Shown: positions 35,040-44,450, counted from the stretch's first letter. The stretch: 60,311 bases of DNA from CAYUYV01 sp050331455 (GCA_050331455.1 JBHJGV010000055.1:1-60311), one strand, 5' to 3'. Notes: a model not told the origin generated them from the letters alone. Numbers and translations are program-made.

Positions 35040-36100
35040 TGAGGCACCGCCGCCGGATCGCCACTGGCCTGCAAGCTCGCCACGTAACGGCCCAGGATTT
35101 CGCTTGCCGACGCAATTTCCGCGTCGAAGTCGCTGCGCCCCATATCAATGGCCAGATCCAAGGCGCTGGCAAAACCGATGGCGTCGGTGCCGCCGTGGCT
35201 CTTCACCACGATCCCGTTGAGACCCAAAAAGACCCCGCCATTGACGTTCCGTGGGTCCATTTTCGCGCGCAATACCCGGAAAGCGCCCGACGCGAACAGA
35301 TAGCCGATCCGGCCGAACAACGATCGGCCGATGGCGCTGCGCAGATAAGCGGCGATCTGCCGCGCCGTTCCCTCGGCGGTTTTGAGCGCGATATTGCCGG
35401 TAAAGCCGTCCGTCACCACCACGTCGGTGGTCCCGATGCCGATATCGTTACCCTCGACAAAGCCATGATAGTCGATCGGCAGGCCGGCGGAGCGCAGGAT
35501 CTGATCCGCCTGACGCACGGCCTCGGTCCCTTTCAGATCCTCGGACCCGACATTCAAGAGGCCGACCCGCGGGCGCGGCAGGCCGAGGGTCGCACGGGCG
35601 AAGGCTTCGCCCATCAGAGCAAAATCAACCAGTTCCCGCTCGGAGCAATCGAGATTGGCCCCCACGTCGAGCACGATGCACTCGCCGTCCGTGGTCGGCC
35701 AGATCGCAGCGATGGCGGGGCGATTGATCGACGGCAGGGTGCGGAGTTGACGCTTGGCGATGGCCATCAGCGCCCCCGTGTTCCCGGAGGACACGGCCAC
35801 GCTGGCTTCGCCCGATTTCACCGCCTCGACGGCCAGCCACATGCTGGTCTGCTGCCCCCGGCGCACGACGGCGCTGGGCTTGGCGTCCATGGCAACCCGG
35901 TCGGGCGCATGGCGGACGTCCACAGCCTTTTTAAGGCGCGGTTTGTTGGCCAGAAGGCTTTCGATGCGGGCCTGATCCCCGAAAATGAGAAATCGGGTTT
36001 CGGGATGGCGAATCAAAGACCGGTCCAGCCCGTCGATTTCAACGCCCGGGGCGTGGTCACCCCCCATGGCATCGACGGACACCACAAGATCGCGAGACAC
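35036..36100 (-). CDS. plsX: phosphate acyltransferase PlsX
   Basis: PlsX converts acyl-ACP to acyl-phosphate for phospholipid synthesis. The 354-residue protein begins SVDAMGGDHAP, the family hallmark, and contains SSGNTGALM and VTDGFTGNIALKTAEG. It is coupled to fabH by the ATGA overlap and follows rpmF, an order conserved from alpha- to gammaproteobacteria. Confidence 0.96.
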   Translation of the reverse strand: MSRDLVVSVDAMGGDHAPGVEIDGLDRSLIRHPETRFLIFGDQARIESLLANKPRLKKAVDVRHAPDRVAMDAKPSAVVRRGQQTSMWLAVEAVKSGEASVAVSSGNTGALMAIAKRQLRTLPSINRPAIAAIWPTTDGECIVLDVGANLDCSERELVDFALMGEAFARATLGLPRPRVGLLNVGSEDLKGTEAVRQADQILRSAGLPIDYHGFVEGNDIGIGTTDVVVTDGFTGNIALKTAEGTARQIAAYLRSAIGRSLFGRIGYLFASGAFRVLRAKMDPRNVNGGVFLGLNGIVVKSHGGTDAIGFASALDLAIDMGRSDFDAEIASASEILGRYVASLQASGDPAAVPQ

Positions 36101-36213
36101 ACCGGTCTCCTTTCGTGATCGCCGACGTCAGATTTTTCGTGTTTTCCACTATGTACCAGATCGGCCAGCGGCGGCACCAGAGCCCCGCGCCCGCAAACGC
36201 TCCGTGCGCGAGG

Positions 36214-36399
36214 TCAGGACGCGCCCGCCGCTTCGACCACTTCGCGCCCGTCGTAATATCCGCAGGACGCGCACACATGGTGCGGACGCTTCAGTTCGCC
36301 ACAATTGGGGCATTCACCATAGGCCGGACGGCTCAGGGCATCGTGGGCCCGGCGCATATTGCGCTTCGACGGCGTGACTTTTCTCTTGGGAACCGCCAT
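36214..36399 (-). CDS. rpmF: 50S ribosomal protein L32
   Basis: This is a 61-residue protein starting MAVPKRKVTPSKRNMRR. It has the four-Cys zinc ribbon CPNC...CASCG, so this is the zinc-binding form. ATG 36399 is the family start; a longer reading frame upstream to 36546 is noncoding leader. The yceD-rpmF-plsX order is classical. Confidence 0.95.
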   Translation of the reverse strand: MAVPKRKVTPSKRNMRRAHDALSRPAYGECPNCGELKRPHHVCASCGYYDGREVVEAAGAS

Positions 36400-36579
36400 G
36401 GGTCTCTCCTCATAGGCCGGCGGGATCCGGGACCGAAATGACCCGGGCGCGGCAACCTCTCTTCGCGGGCTTGATGTTCGGGGCGCCGTCCCGCATGGCC
36501 TCCCACCTCTGTGTGCGGGGGTCCCGGACGACAGGCGCGGTACCATAGCGATTTCCGGGCGCGCGGCAAGACAGTCGCG

Positions 36580-37125
36580 TCAGCTCCCGCCATTTTCCTT
36601 CAGCCGGGCCAGGACCGCGAAGGGATTGACCCGCTCCTCTTCCTCCGGCGGCTCCGACCCGCCCTCGGGCACCGCAGCGCCGGGTACGCGCGGATAATCG
36701 GGCAGGCGCAAGGAGAGGGTCTGGGTGAGAATCTCCCCCAGATCGACGCTGTGGCCGTCATGGCCGTCGATGTCCGGCCCATCCATGTCGAGGTCGGCCT
36801 CGGCGGGTCCCGGATCACCCGGCGGCAATACCAGAACGTCGATCGCCGTATCGATCTCGGTGGTGACCGGATCCAGGGTCACGATGCAGCTTTGAGTGAC
36901 CGTCGCCTTAAGTGTTCCGGAAAGGACCACCCGCCCGTTGCGGCTCAGGACCACCGCGAGGTCCGCCATGGCGGCATCGACCGACAGAATACCAAGGCGG
37001 CGGGCCAGCGCCTGTTGAACCGTCGTGTCAGCCTCGATCCGGAAATGCGCCGTTTCGCCAGGTGCCAAGTCTGAAAGCCCTATGACGCTCGACCATTCCG
37101 GACGTGTCTGCGCAGCAGCGGTCAT
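36580..37125 (-). CDS. yceD: YceD family protein (DUF177)
   Basis: This 181-residue DUF177 protein is linked in other organisms to 23S rRNA accumulation. Segments include FRIEADTTVQQALARRLGI, SGTLKATVTQSCIVTLDPV and VDLGEILTQTLSLRLPDYPR. An acidic tail (EGGSEPPEEEERVNPFAVL) ends in the NPFAVL motif typical of the family. Its start lies 5 bp after the preceding gene's stop, so the two are probably cotranscribed. Confidence 0.9.
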   Translation of the reverse strand: MTAAAQTRPEWSSVIGLSDLAPGETAHFRIEADTTVQQALARRLGILSVDAAMADLAVVLSRNGRVVLSGTLKATVTQSCIVTLDPVTTEIDTAIDVLVLPPGDPGPAEADLDMDGPDIDGHDGHSVDLGEILTQTLSLRLPDYPRVPGAAVPEGGSEPPEEEERVNPFAVLARLKENGGS

Positions 37126-37130
37126 GGCTC

Positions 37131-37694
37131 TCAGCCCTCGGCCCGATCCGGCAGGTCAAGCGTCGCCTCCAGGAACGGCCAGTCGCCGCCGACCAAAGTG
37201 GCGTCATCGAGCCCGGCCAGGTGCCGGTCCTGCCGGCGCATATACTCGGCAAGGCCGAGGGCGCCCGGGCCCGGCACATCCGTCTCCTGCCGGAAGACAT
37301 TGCGCGCCAGGGCAAGGGCCAGCACCTCAATGCCCGCTTCGTCCTCGAGCCCGATCTCATAGGCTTTGACGCGGCCGTAGAATGCCTCCGCCATGCTGCG
37401 GATGCGCTTCGGCACAGTGAGGTCGCCGACACCCATTTCACGCAATGAGCTGTCCATATTCTTGAAAAACGTATCAAACAGGGCCTGGGACAGAGCGGCA
37501 TGGTCCTTCGCTTTCAACCGGCGCATGGCGAGGACCAGGTGGACGGTGATCATGTCGAAACGCCCGTCCAGGGTGTCCGGAACACCGGCCGTGGCGTAAA
37601 AAGCGGGCTGACGGGCTTGCGCCACGACCTTTCCATAAAGCCGGTCGGCGGCTTGCAGCACGGGGGATCGGCGAAAAAGGCGGTCGAGCAGCAT
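37131..37694 (-). CDS. ubiquinol-cytochrome c chaperone family protein
   Basis: This 188-residue protein matches the CBP3/UQCC-type chaperone domain: ADRLYGKVVAQARQPAFY, DTLDGRFDMITVHLVLAMRRL, LFDTFFKNMDSSLREMGVGDL. In mitochondria the family helps cytochrome b assembly. Alphaproteobacterial members sit, as here, before yceD and divergent from bamE. The start is ATG 37694 or GTG 37700, both following AGGAGGAT. Confidence 0.9.
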   Translation of the reverse strand: MLLDRLFRRSPVLQAADRLYGKVVAQARQPAFYATAGVPDTLDGRFDMITVHLVLAMRRLKAKDHAALSQALFDTFFKNMDSSLREMGVGDLTVPKRIRSMAEAFYGRVKAYEIGLEDEAGIEVLALALARNVFRQETDVPGPGALGLAEYMRRQDRHLAGLDDATLVGGDWPFLEATLDLPDRAEG

Positions 37695-37971
37695 GCGCAC
37701 TTATCCTCCTGTTGGATCGCTGAGTACCATGTGCAGCCCAGGGAACGGATGGCAATGTGGCACGCGCGTTTTCTTGCGCGGGCCCGGCACTTCCACCCCT
37801 CCCGGGGCTTTGTTCCGGGCGGCGCGTTCCGTGGTATAGACTGACGACAGGGTTTGAATATCCTCGTGCCTGGATGTGTGGGTCACAGGCGAGACGGCTA
37901 TTGGCGGGATGGTAAGCATGATGCGAGCGCAGGCCTCAGCGGCCCCTATGGATGCCAAGGATCAGGCTCGA

Positions 37972-38508
37972 ATGTCGAAGAGTCCGGAAGGCTGCCCCCG
38001 CACACGGGTCGGCGCCGCCCTCGGCCTCGTCCTCATCGCGCTCGGGCCGCTCGGTCTGGGGGCATGCGCCTCGCCGGTGATGCGCGCGGTGGTGACCAAG
38101 CACGGCTATATCGCGGACCAGGAAAAGATCGACAGTCTTGAGCTCGGGATCACATCCAAGGCCGTCGTGCGCGAGAGCCTGGGAACGCCGTCCAGCGTCG
38201 CCACATTCGATCCAGACACATGGTATTATATCTCCTCCAAGCAGGAAAGGTTCGCCTTCCTCAACAAATCCGTCACGGACCGGAACATCCTGGCCCTGAA
38301 ATTCGACGACACGGGCATGTTGGCCCAGGTCGCGACCTACGGCCTGGAAGACGGCAAGGTCGTGAACTACTCCAGCCGGGAAACGCCGACCCGGGGCAAG
38401 GAGCTAACCTTCCTGGAGCAGATGTTCGGCAATGTGGGCCGCGGTCTGCCCGGCGCCGGGGGACTTGGCGGCGATCCCAATCAACAGGGGCCCGGACGCC
38501 AGCCCTGA
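37972..38508 (+). CDS. bamE: outer membrane protein assembly factor BamE
   Basis: This is a lipoprotein of the BAM complex with the SmpA/OmlA fold. The lipobox GLGAC follows a hydrophobic run (ALGLVLIALGPLGLGAC). HGYI, LELGITSKAVVRESLGTPSSVA and WYYISSKQERFAF are diagnostic. ATG 37972 gives a normal signal peptide; ATGs at 37918/37921 would add 17-18 residues, so the start is uncertain. It is divergent from the bc1 chaperone gene and ends 18 bp before the truncated methyltransferase. Confidence 0.92.
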   Translation: MSKSPEGCPRTRVGAALGLVLIALGPLGLGACASPVMRAVVTKHGYIADQEKIDSLELGITSKAVVRESLGTPSSVATFDPDTWYYISSKQERFAFLNKSVTDRNILALKFDDTGMLAQVATYGLEDGKVVNYSSRETPTRGKELTFLEQMFGNVGRGLPGAGGLGGDPNQQGPGRQP

Positions 38509-38526
38509 TCGTCCGGGAGGGACGCA

Positions 38527-38750
38527 ATGGCAGACCGGTCTTGGGGCGCAGAAAGTTTCGAGACCGGATCGGCTGATTATGCCCGCTTCCGCCCCACCTA
38601 CCCCGCCGCCCTGGCCGAGCATCTTGCCGCCGCTGCGCCAACCCGCGCCCATGTCCTTGACGTGGGTTGCGGCACCGGCCAGCTCACGACCCTGCTGGCC
38701 ACCGTTTTCGACGAGGTCACCGGGATCGATCCCAGCGCCGGCCAGATCCG
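38527..38750 (+). pseudogene. class I SAM methyltransferase, 5' fragment cut by a REP cluster
   Basis: The first 74 codons encode the start of a class I methyltransferase: FETGSADYARFRPTYPAALA, SAM-binding motif I VLDVGCGTGQLTTLL, and the second acidic motif VTGIDPSAGQI. Directly after IDPSAGQI the reading frame runs into the repeat element at about 38748. The remaining two thirds of a normal methyltransferase are missing. The next recognisable DNA is the 3' end of ygiQ, so a deletion accompanied or followed repeat insertion. Confidence 0.8.
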
Positions 38751-38958
38751 GCGGGGCGCTCCGCCGGCGAGTCCAGACCCGCCCTACAGGACGGGGTCTT
38801 GGTGCGCCATTGATCCGGCCACGACGTTTCACGGCTGGGGATGGGGGTGTGCTGATCCGGCCGTAGGGCGGGTTGAAACCCGCCGCTCAAGCCCTCAACC
38901 CCGTTCCGTGCCGGCGGGGCGCTCCGCCGGCAGGTCCAGACCCGCCCGACAAGCGGGG
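38748..38958. repeat. GTAG-type REP cluster, copy 1
   Basis: This cluster is built of the same parts as 59995-60311. The GTAG-led unit (38863) begins GTAGGGCGGGTTGAAACCCGCC, whose palindrome folds into an 8-bp hairpin. It is followed by a CTCAAGCCCTCAACCCC spacer and a GCCGGCGG..CCGCCGGC hairpin. A shared linker (38790-38860, TTGATCCGGCCACGACG...) joins it to an incomplete unit at 38748. A GTAG head plus palindrome is the hallmark of REPs mobilised by RAYT transposases. It supplies the stop codon of the ygiQ gene and truncates the methyltransferase. Confidence 0.85.
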
Positions 38959-41013
38959 TCAAATGCGGCGGCTTTTCTGGGAGCCGAAAACGCCCTTGGT
39001 GACAAAGGTCTGGTGACCTTTTTTACGGCCGAGCCGCCGGCCCTCCCCGCCCTTGGTGCCGGTGCCGGCGGGCTGGTGCCGGGGGACAAGATGGTGTTTG
39101 CCCGGACCGATCAGATCCGCGCGCCCCATGCCGGTCAGGGCTTCTCGGATGACGGGCCAATTCTCCGGATCGTGATAGCGCAGGAGCGCCTTGTGCAGAC
39201 GGCGCTGGCGCAGGTTCCGTACCGTGTCCACCTGCTCGGAGCCGCCATGGCGCACGCCGCGCAGCGGATTGACCCCGGAGTGATACATGGCCGTCGCGAG
39301 CGCCATGGGGCTCGGGAGGAAGGTCTGCACCTGATCGGCGCGGAAACGATTGCGCTTCAGCCACAGGGCCAGGTTCACCATGTCCATATCGGACGTGCCC
39401 GGATGGGCAGCGATGAAATAGGGAATGAGATAGTATTTCTTGCCGGCTTCTTTCACCGCATCGTCGAACATCTTCTTGAAGCGGTCATAGGTACCGATAC
39501 CCGGCTTCATCATCTTGCCGAGGGGGCCTTCCTCCGTATGCTCCGGAGCGATCTTCAGCAGGCCGCCCACATGGTGATTGACCAGTTCCTTCACGTAGTC
39601 CGGGCTTTCCACCGCAAGGTCATACCGCACACCCGAGGCCACCATGGCCTTCTTGACCCCCGGCACGTCCCGCACTTTGCGATAAAGATCGATGAGGGAT
39701 TCATGACTGGTGTTGAGATTGGGGCAAATGCCCGGATGGACGCAGGAGAGGCGCCGGCAGGCGGCCTCGGTCGCCTTGTCCTTGCAGGCCATGCGATACA
39801 TGTTCGCCGTGGGTCCGCCAATATCTGAAATGATTCCGGTAAAGCCCTTGGTCTTGTCACGGATCAGTTCGATCTCGCGCAGCACGCTGTCATGGGAGCG
39901 GTTCTGGATGATGCGACCTTCATGCTCCGTGATGGAACAAAAGGTACACCCCCCGAAACAGCCGCGCATGATGGTGACGGAAAAGCGGATCATCTCCCAG
40001 GCCGGGATCTTCGCGCCGTCATAGGAGGGGTGCGGCGCGCGGGCATAGGGAAGCTCATAGACCTTGTCCATTTCCTCCGTTTCGAGAGGAATGGGCGGCG
40101 GCGTGATCCACAGTTCCTTGTCGCCATGGCGCTGCACGAGGCCCCGGGCATTGCCGGGATTGCTTTCCCGGTGCAGCACGCGGGAGGCCCGGGCATAGGC
40201 TTCCCGGTCCTCGCAGACCTGCTCATAGGATGGCAGGCGGATCACCGTGTCGCCCGCCTGGCGCCGGGCGCCCTCATCGGCCGTGTCGAGATCATCCGCC
40301 TGCGCCACCGAGAAGCCATCGGGTACGGCATTCTTGATCAGGGCGACGCCGCGCAGGTCGTCGAAGGTCTGGATGTCCTGGCCCTTGGCAATCCGGTGGG
40401 TGATCTCCACCAGGGCCCGCTCGGCATTGCCGTAAAGGAGAATGTCGCCCCGGGCATCGAACAGGATCGAGCGGCGCACCTTGTCCGACCAGTAGTCGTA
40501 ATGGGCGATCCGGCGCAGGGAAGCCTCGATGCCGCCGAGCACGAGGGGAACATGGGGAAAGGCCTCGCGAGCCCTCTGGGCATAGACGATCACGGCCCGG
40601 TCGGGGCGCTTGTCGGGCTTGCCACCGGGCGTATAGGCATCGTCGCTGCGCTTGCGCCGGTCTGACGTGTAGCGGTTGACCATAGAGTCCATATTGCCGC
40701 CGGTGACGCCAAAATAGAGGTTCGGCTCGCCCAGGGCCTTGAAGGGCTCGGCGCTGCGCCAGTCGGGCTGGGAGAGAATGCCGACGCGAAACCCCTGGGA
40801 CTCCAGAAGACGGCCGACAATGGCCATGCCGAAGCTGGGGTGGTCCACATAGGCGTCCCCCGTCACCAGGATGATGTCGCAGGAATCCCAGCCGAGTTCG
40901 TCCATCTCGGCCCGCGACATGGGCAGAAACGGCGCCGTCCCGAACCGGTGCGCCCAATAGGGGCGGTAGGAGAACAGCGGCTTTGGAGTGTGCGTGGCAG
41001 GGGCGGCGGACAT
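38959..41013 (-). CDS. ygiQ: YgiQ family radical SAM protein
   Basis: This 684-residue protein has an N-terminal YgiQ domain (CDIILVTGDAYVDHPSFGMAIVGR). The radical SAM cluster motif CFGGCTFC (Cx3Cx2C) lies near residue 352, followed by SITEHEGR, and a YgiQ C-terminal region ends in a basic tail. The function of YgiQ proteins is not established; they keep a 4Fe-4S cluster and SAM chemistry. The last residues and the TGA lie at the boundary of the REP cluster, so the original C-terminus may have been altered. Confidence 0.93.
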   Translation of the reverse strand: MSAAPATHTPKPLFSYRPYWAHRFGTAPFLPMSRAEMDELGWDSCDIILVTGDAYVDHPSFGMAIVGRLLESQGFRVGILSQPDWRSAEPFKALGEPNLYFGVTGGNMDSMVNRYTSDRRKRSDDAYTPGGKPDKRPDRAVIVYAQRAREAFPHVPLVLGGIEASLRRIAHYDYWSDKVRRSILFDARGDILLYGNAERALVEITHRIAKGQDIQTFDDLRGVALIKNAVPDGFSVAQADDLDTADEGARRQAGDTVIRLPSYEQVCEDREAYARASRVLHRESNPGNARGLVQRHGDKELWITPPPIPLETEEMDKVYELPYARAPHPSYDGAKIPAWEMIRFSVTIMRGCFGGCTFCSITEHEGRIIQNRSHDSVLREIELIRDKTKGFTGIISDIGGPTANMYRMACKDKATEAACRRLSCVHPGICPNLNTSHESLIDLYRKVRDVPGVKKAMVASGVRYDLAVESPDYVKELVNHHVGGLLKIAPEHTEEGPLGKMMKPGIGTYDRFKKMFDDAVKEAGKKYYLIPYFIAAHPGTSDMDMVNLALWLKRNRFRADQVQTFLPSPMALATAMYHSGVNPLRGVRHGGSEQVDTVRNLRQRRLHKALLRYHDPENWPVIREALTGMGRADLIGPGKHHLVPRHQPAGTGTKGGEGRRLGRKKGHQTFVTKGVFGSQKSRRI

Positions 41014-41387
41014 GGGCGGATCCGGGTGCTTCGGGTGTTTTGAAACGAGGGAGGCTATTGAAGGCGCCGTCCAATAGCCTACCCCAAGCGTTGCGTGTGT
41101 AGCGCAATGCCAAAGTCAGGGCCAGGGCTATGCGGTGAGGTCAGCCCCGGGGGCCGTGGAGCGAGCCATGGGCCCTGAGGAGCACCGGGGCGTGTTTTGA
41201 AAGGTGCGGCGCTTTGACATGGCCGGACCGCAGGAGGACCCGGGCCATGGGCCCTGCCGAGGCCAATCGGGCCTCTTTCAACTGCGCCTGCCCCCGTAAG
41301 AATAGCGGGGCCTTGCGCGCCCTGCCGGGCCCCGACCCGCCGGGTCGGCCGGCCCCCTGTCGCCAGGTCAAGGGGCCGGCATCGAAC
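41014..41387. other. intergenic region with hairpins
   Basis: No gene is seen in these 374 bp between ppa and ygiQ. AGGCTATTG (41052-41060) pairs with CAATAGCCT (41072-41080) just upstream of ygiQ, a possible leader hairpin. CCGACCC-GCC-GGGTCGG (41333-41349) lies 39 bp after the ppa stop and is a candidate terminator without a T-run. Confidence 0.45.
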
Positions 41388-41930
41388 TTACTCCGCGGCG
41401 ACCTTGCCTTGTGCCCGGTCGACGGACTGCATGATGACCTCGCGGGCCTTTTCCAGGTCTTCGATGCCCTGGATCTTCACCCATTTGTTGGGCTCCAGAT
41501 CCTTGTAGTGCTCGAAGAAATGGATGATCCGCTCCACGAGAATATCGGGAAGGTCCTTATAGCAGTGGACCTTGTCGTAATAGCGGGTCAGCTTGTTGTG
41601 GGGGACCGCAAGCACCTTTTCATCCGTCCCCTTCTCGTCTTCCATCATCAGCACACCGACGGGGCGCACGCGCACGACCGCTCCTGGCACCAAAGCCCGG
41701 GAGCCCACCACCATCACGTCCATGGGATCGCCGTCCTCGGACAGGGTGTGCGGAATGAAGCCGTAATTGCAGGGATAGCGCATGGACGTGTAGAGGAAGC
41801 GATCAACAAACATCGCGCCGGACGGCTTGTCGATTTCGTATTTGATCGGCTCGCCGCCCAGGGGCACTTCGATCACCACATTGCAGTCATCGGGCGGATT
41901 CATGCCCGTCGGGATTTTGTCCAGATCCAC
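41388..41930 (-). CDS. ppa: soluble inorganic pyrophosphatase
   Basis: This family I pyrophosphatase hydrolyses PPi to 2 Pi in the cytoplasm. It has about 180 residues with VVIEVPLGGEPIKYEID, FLYTSMRYPCNYGFIPHT and the metal signature EDGDPMDVMV. GTG 41930 is the best start: GGAGGG lies 5 bp upstream and the protein then begins MDLDKIPTG as in relatives. Longer frames up to 42182 have no family similarity. It lies downstream of the membrane pyrophosphatase gene on the same strand. Confidence 0.94.
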   Translation of the reverse strand: MDLDKIPTGMNPPDDCNVVIEVPLGGEPIKYEIDKPSGAMFVDRFLYTSMRYPCNYGFIPHTLSEDGDPMDVMVVGSRALVPGAVVRVRPVGVLMMEDEKGTDEKVLAVPHNKLTRYYDKVHCYKDLPDILVERIIHFFEHYKDLEPNKWVKIQGIEDLEKAREVIMQSVDRAQGKVAAE

Positions 41931-42200
41931 TTCAACCCTCCATCGCCAAAGTCTGTCCCGGCTCGTCCCACACAACGGGCCCCGCGCCTGTGCGCCGCCG
42001 GAATATTGCATTGCAGCATCACGGGGCCGCAACACCTCATTTTTGGGTGTGCATCGACCCCATCGTCCCCGTTCCGCTGGTGCGCGGGACCCTGTCTGCC
42101 GGCGCGCCATAAAGCAAGGGGCTCCGACGGAATTCCCGGCGAAGCCCCCGATATACCGTGAAAGACATTGCCGGCCCGTCAAGACGCGCGTGTCAAGACG

Positions 42201-42217
42201 GACCGGACCGTCCGGTC
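42201..42217 (-). terminator. palindromic hairpin after hppA
   Basis: GACCGGACCGTCCGGTC has perfect 8-bp arms around one base and lies 7 bp beyond the hppA stop codon. It is probably a terminator or 3'-end stabiliser; no strong T-run follows. Confidence 0.5.
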
Positions 42218-42223
42218 TTGGCC

Positions 42224-44404
42224 TCAGCCCAGATGGGCAAAGGCCGCGATGAGCAGCAGAGCCACGATATTGGTGATCTTGATCATCGGATTCACCGCCG
42301 GGCCCGCCGTATCCTTGTAGGGATCACCCACGGTGTCGCCCGTCACGGCCGCCTTATGGGCCTCCGAGCCCTTGCCACCGTGATTGCCGTCCTCGATGTA
42401 TTTCTTGGCGTTGTCCCAGGCGCCGCCGCCCGCCGTCATGGAGATGGCGAGGAACAGACCCGTGAGGATCACCCCGAACAGCATGGCCCCGACGGCCGAC
42501 AGGGCCGCGCCCTTGTCGCCCGTGATGGCGCCGACCACGAAATAGAGCACGATGGGCGAGAGCACCGGCAGAAGCGAGGGCACGATCATTTCGCGGATCG
42601 CGGCCTTGGTCAGGATGTCCACGGCCCTGGAGTAGTCCGGCTTGTTCTTACCCTCCATGATGCCCGGGATTTCCTTGAACTGGCGGCGCACCTCTTCGAC
42701 CACGGCCTGGGCGGAGCGGCCCACGGCCATCATGCTCATGGAGCCGAACAGGAACGGCAGCAGCCCGCCGACGAACAGGCCCACAACCACCCAGGGATTG
42801 GCCAGGGAGAAGTCCGGCGCCACACCTTCGAAGAAGGGATATTTGTCCGGATTGGCCGAGAAGAACTTCAGATCTTCCGAATAGGCCGCGAACAGCACCA
42901 GGGCACCCAGACCGGCCGAGCCGATGGCATAGCCCTTCGTGACCGCCTTGGTGGTGTTGCCGACGGCGTCCAGCGTATCCGTCGTTTCGCGCACGGAGGC
43001 ATCGAGATCGGCCATTTCCGCAATGCCGCCCGCATTGTCCGTCACCGGACCGAAGGCGTCGAGGGCAACGACCATGCCGGCCAGGGCCAGCATCGTGGTG
43101 ACCGCGATGGCGATGCCGTAAAGGCCGGCAATCATGAAGGTGGACACGATGCCCGCCACGATCACCAGGGCCGGAAGGGCCGTGGCTTCCATGGACACGG
43201 CGAGACCCTGGATCACATTGGTGCCGTGGCCGCTTTCGGAGGCCTTGGCCACCGAGCGCACGGGGCGGAAATCCGTGCCCGTGTAGTATTCGGTCATCCA
43301 CACGATCAGGCCCGTGACGATCAGGCCGATCATGCCGCAATACCACAGGTCGATCCCGACGATCTCCTGCTGGGTCGTGCCGCCGGCGAAGTCCCGGATG
43401 GTGACCAGGAAGGTCGTGCCCATGCCGATCATGTAATAGGTCACGAAGAAAATGGCGACGGCGGACAGCACCGCCGTGGCGATGAAGCCCTTGTAGAGGG
43501 CGCCCATCACGCTTTTGCTGGAGCCCAGGCGCACGAAAAACGTGCCCAGGATCGAGGTCACGATGCACGCGCCGCAAATGGCCAGCGGATAGAGCATCAT
43601 GGTTTGGATCGTCTCGATGCCGCCGGTGCCGCCGGCAAAGAAGATCGAGCCCAGCACCATGGTGGCCACGATGGTCACGGCATAGGTCTCGAACAAATCG
43701 GCCGCCATGCCGGCGCAATCCCCGACATTGTCGCCCACATTATCGGCGATGGTGGCGGCGTTGCGCGGGTCATCCTCTGGAATGCCGGCTTCGACCTTGC
43801 CCACCATGTCGCCGCCCACATCGGCACCCTTGGTGAAGATGCCGCCGCCGAGCCGGGCAAAGATGGAGATGAGCGACGCGCCGAGGCCCAGGGCCACCAG
43901 GGCATCGATCAGGGTGCGGTTGACCGACAGGCCGTCTTCGCTGGTGAAGCCGATCGTGCTCATCAGCACGGCGTAATAGCCGGCAACGCCCAGAAGGCCG
44001 AGGCCCACGACCAGCAGACCCGTGACGGCGCCGGCGCGGAACGCGACGGACAGGCCCTTGTCCAGCCCCTGGCGGGAGGCTTCCGTGGTGCGCACATTGG
44101 CGCGCACGGACACGATCATGCCCACATAACCCGCAAGACCGGACAGGGCGGCGCCGACCAGAAAGCCGATGGCGACCCAGACCCCGAACAGGAACCAGAT
44201 CAGGGCAAAGATCACCACACCGATGATGGCGATGGTGGTGTATTGCCGGCTCAGATAGGCGGCGGCCCCTTCCTGAATGGCGGCGGCGATTTCCTGCATG
44301 CGCTCCGTGCCCGGGCTTTCCGCCAGGACCGAGCGCACCATGAAAAGCCCATAGCCCACCGCGAGCAGACCAGAGCCGATGATGAGAGGTAGACTGTCCA
44401 TCAT
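42224..44404 (-). CDS. hppA: membrane-bound proton-translocating pyrophosphatase
   Basis: This 726-residue polytopic membrane PPase couples PPi hydrolysis to ion pumping. The catalytic loop reads VGGDMVGKVEAGIPEDDPRN followed by ADNVGDNVGDCAG. The residue that distinguishes K+-dependent from K+-independent types is lysine here (GNTTKAVTKGYAIGSAGL). That predicts a K+-independent H+ pump. ATG codons at 44404 and 44401 both follow GGAAAGGG. It lies close to ppa and downstream of thiL. Confidence 0.96.
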   Translation of the reverse strand: MMDSLPLIIGSGLLAVGYGLFMVRSVLAESPGTERMQEIAAAIQEGAAAYLSRQYTTIAIIGVVIFALIWFLFGVWVAIGFLVGAALSGLAGYVGMIVSVRANVRTTEASRQGLDKGLSVAFRAGAVTGLLVVGLGLLGVAGYYAVLMSTIGFTSEDGLSVNRTLIDALVALGLGASLISIFARLGGGIFTKGADVGGDMVGKVEAGIPEDDPRNAATIADNVGDNVGDCAGMAADLFETYAVTIVATMVLGSIFFAGGTGGIETIQTMMLYPLAICGACIVTSILGTFFVRLGSSKSVMGALYKGFIATAVLSAVAIFFVTYYMIGMGTTFLVTIRDFAGGTTQQEIVGIDLWYCGMIGLIVTGLIVWMTEYYTGTDFRPVRSVAKASESGHGTNVIQGLAVSMEATALPALVIVAGIVSTFMIAGLYGIAIAVTTMLALAGMVVALDAFGPVTDNAGGIAEMADLDASVRETTDTLDAVGNTTKAVTKGYAIGSAGLGALVLFAAYSEDLKFFSANPDKYPFFEGVAPDFSLANPWVVVGLFVGGLLPFLFGSMSMMAVGRSAQAVVEEVRRQFKEIPGIMEGKNKPDYSRAVDILTKAAIREMIVPSLLPVLSPIVLYFVVGAITGDKGAALSAVGAMLFGVILTGLFLAISMTAGGGAWDNAKKYIEDGNHGGKGSEAHKAAVTGDTVGDPYKDTAGPAVNPMIKITNIVALLLIAAFAHLG

Positions 44405-44420
44405 CCCTTTCCTTTTTTCC

Positions 44421-44450
44421 TATCCCTTTGGATACTATCCCTATGGATAG
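44421..44450. promoter_or_regulatory. two tandem palindromes upstream of hppA
   Basis: TATCCCTTTGGATA (44421-44434) and CTATCCCTATGGATAG (44435-44450) are two inverted repeats with the same core (TATCC-N4-GGATA), 15 bp apart. They lie 17-46 bp before the hppA start. They may be paired operator half-turns or leader RNA structures. Confidence 0.5.

Noticed and set aside
41141..41371. Small minus-strand open frame between ppa and ygiQ
   Set aside because: It lies across hairpins and CCATGGGCC repeats and has no protein-like composition.
42158..44392. Plus-strand open frame rich in His, Gly and Asp opposite hppA
   Set aside because: The His/Gly/Asp richness is the antisense image of hydrophobic and glycine codons in hppA.
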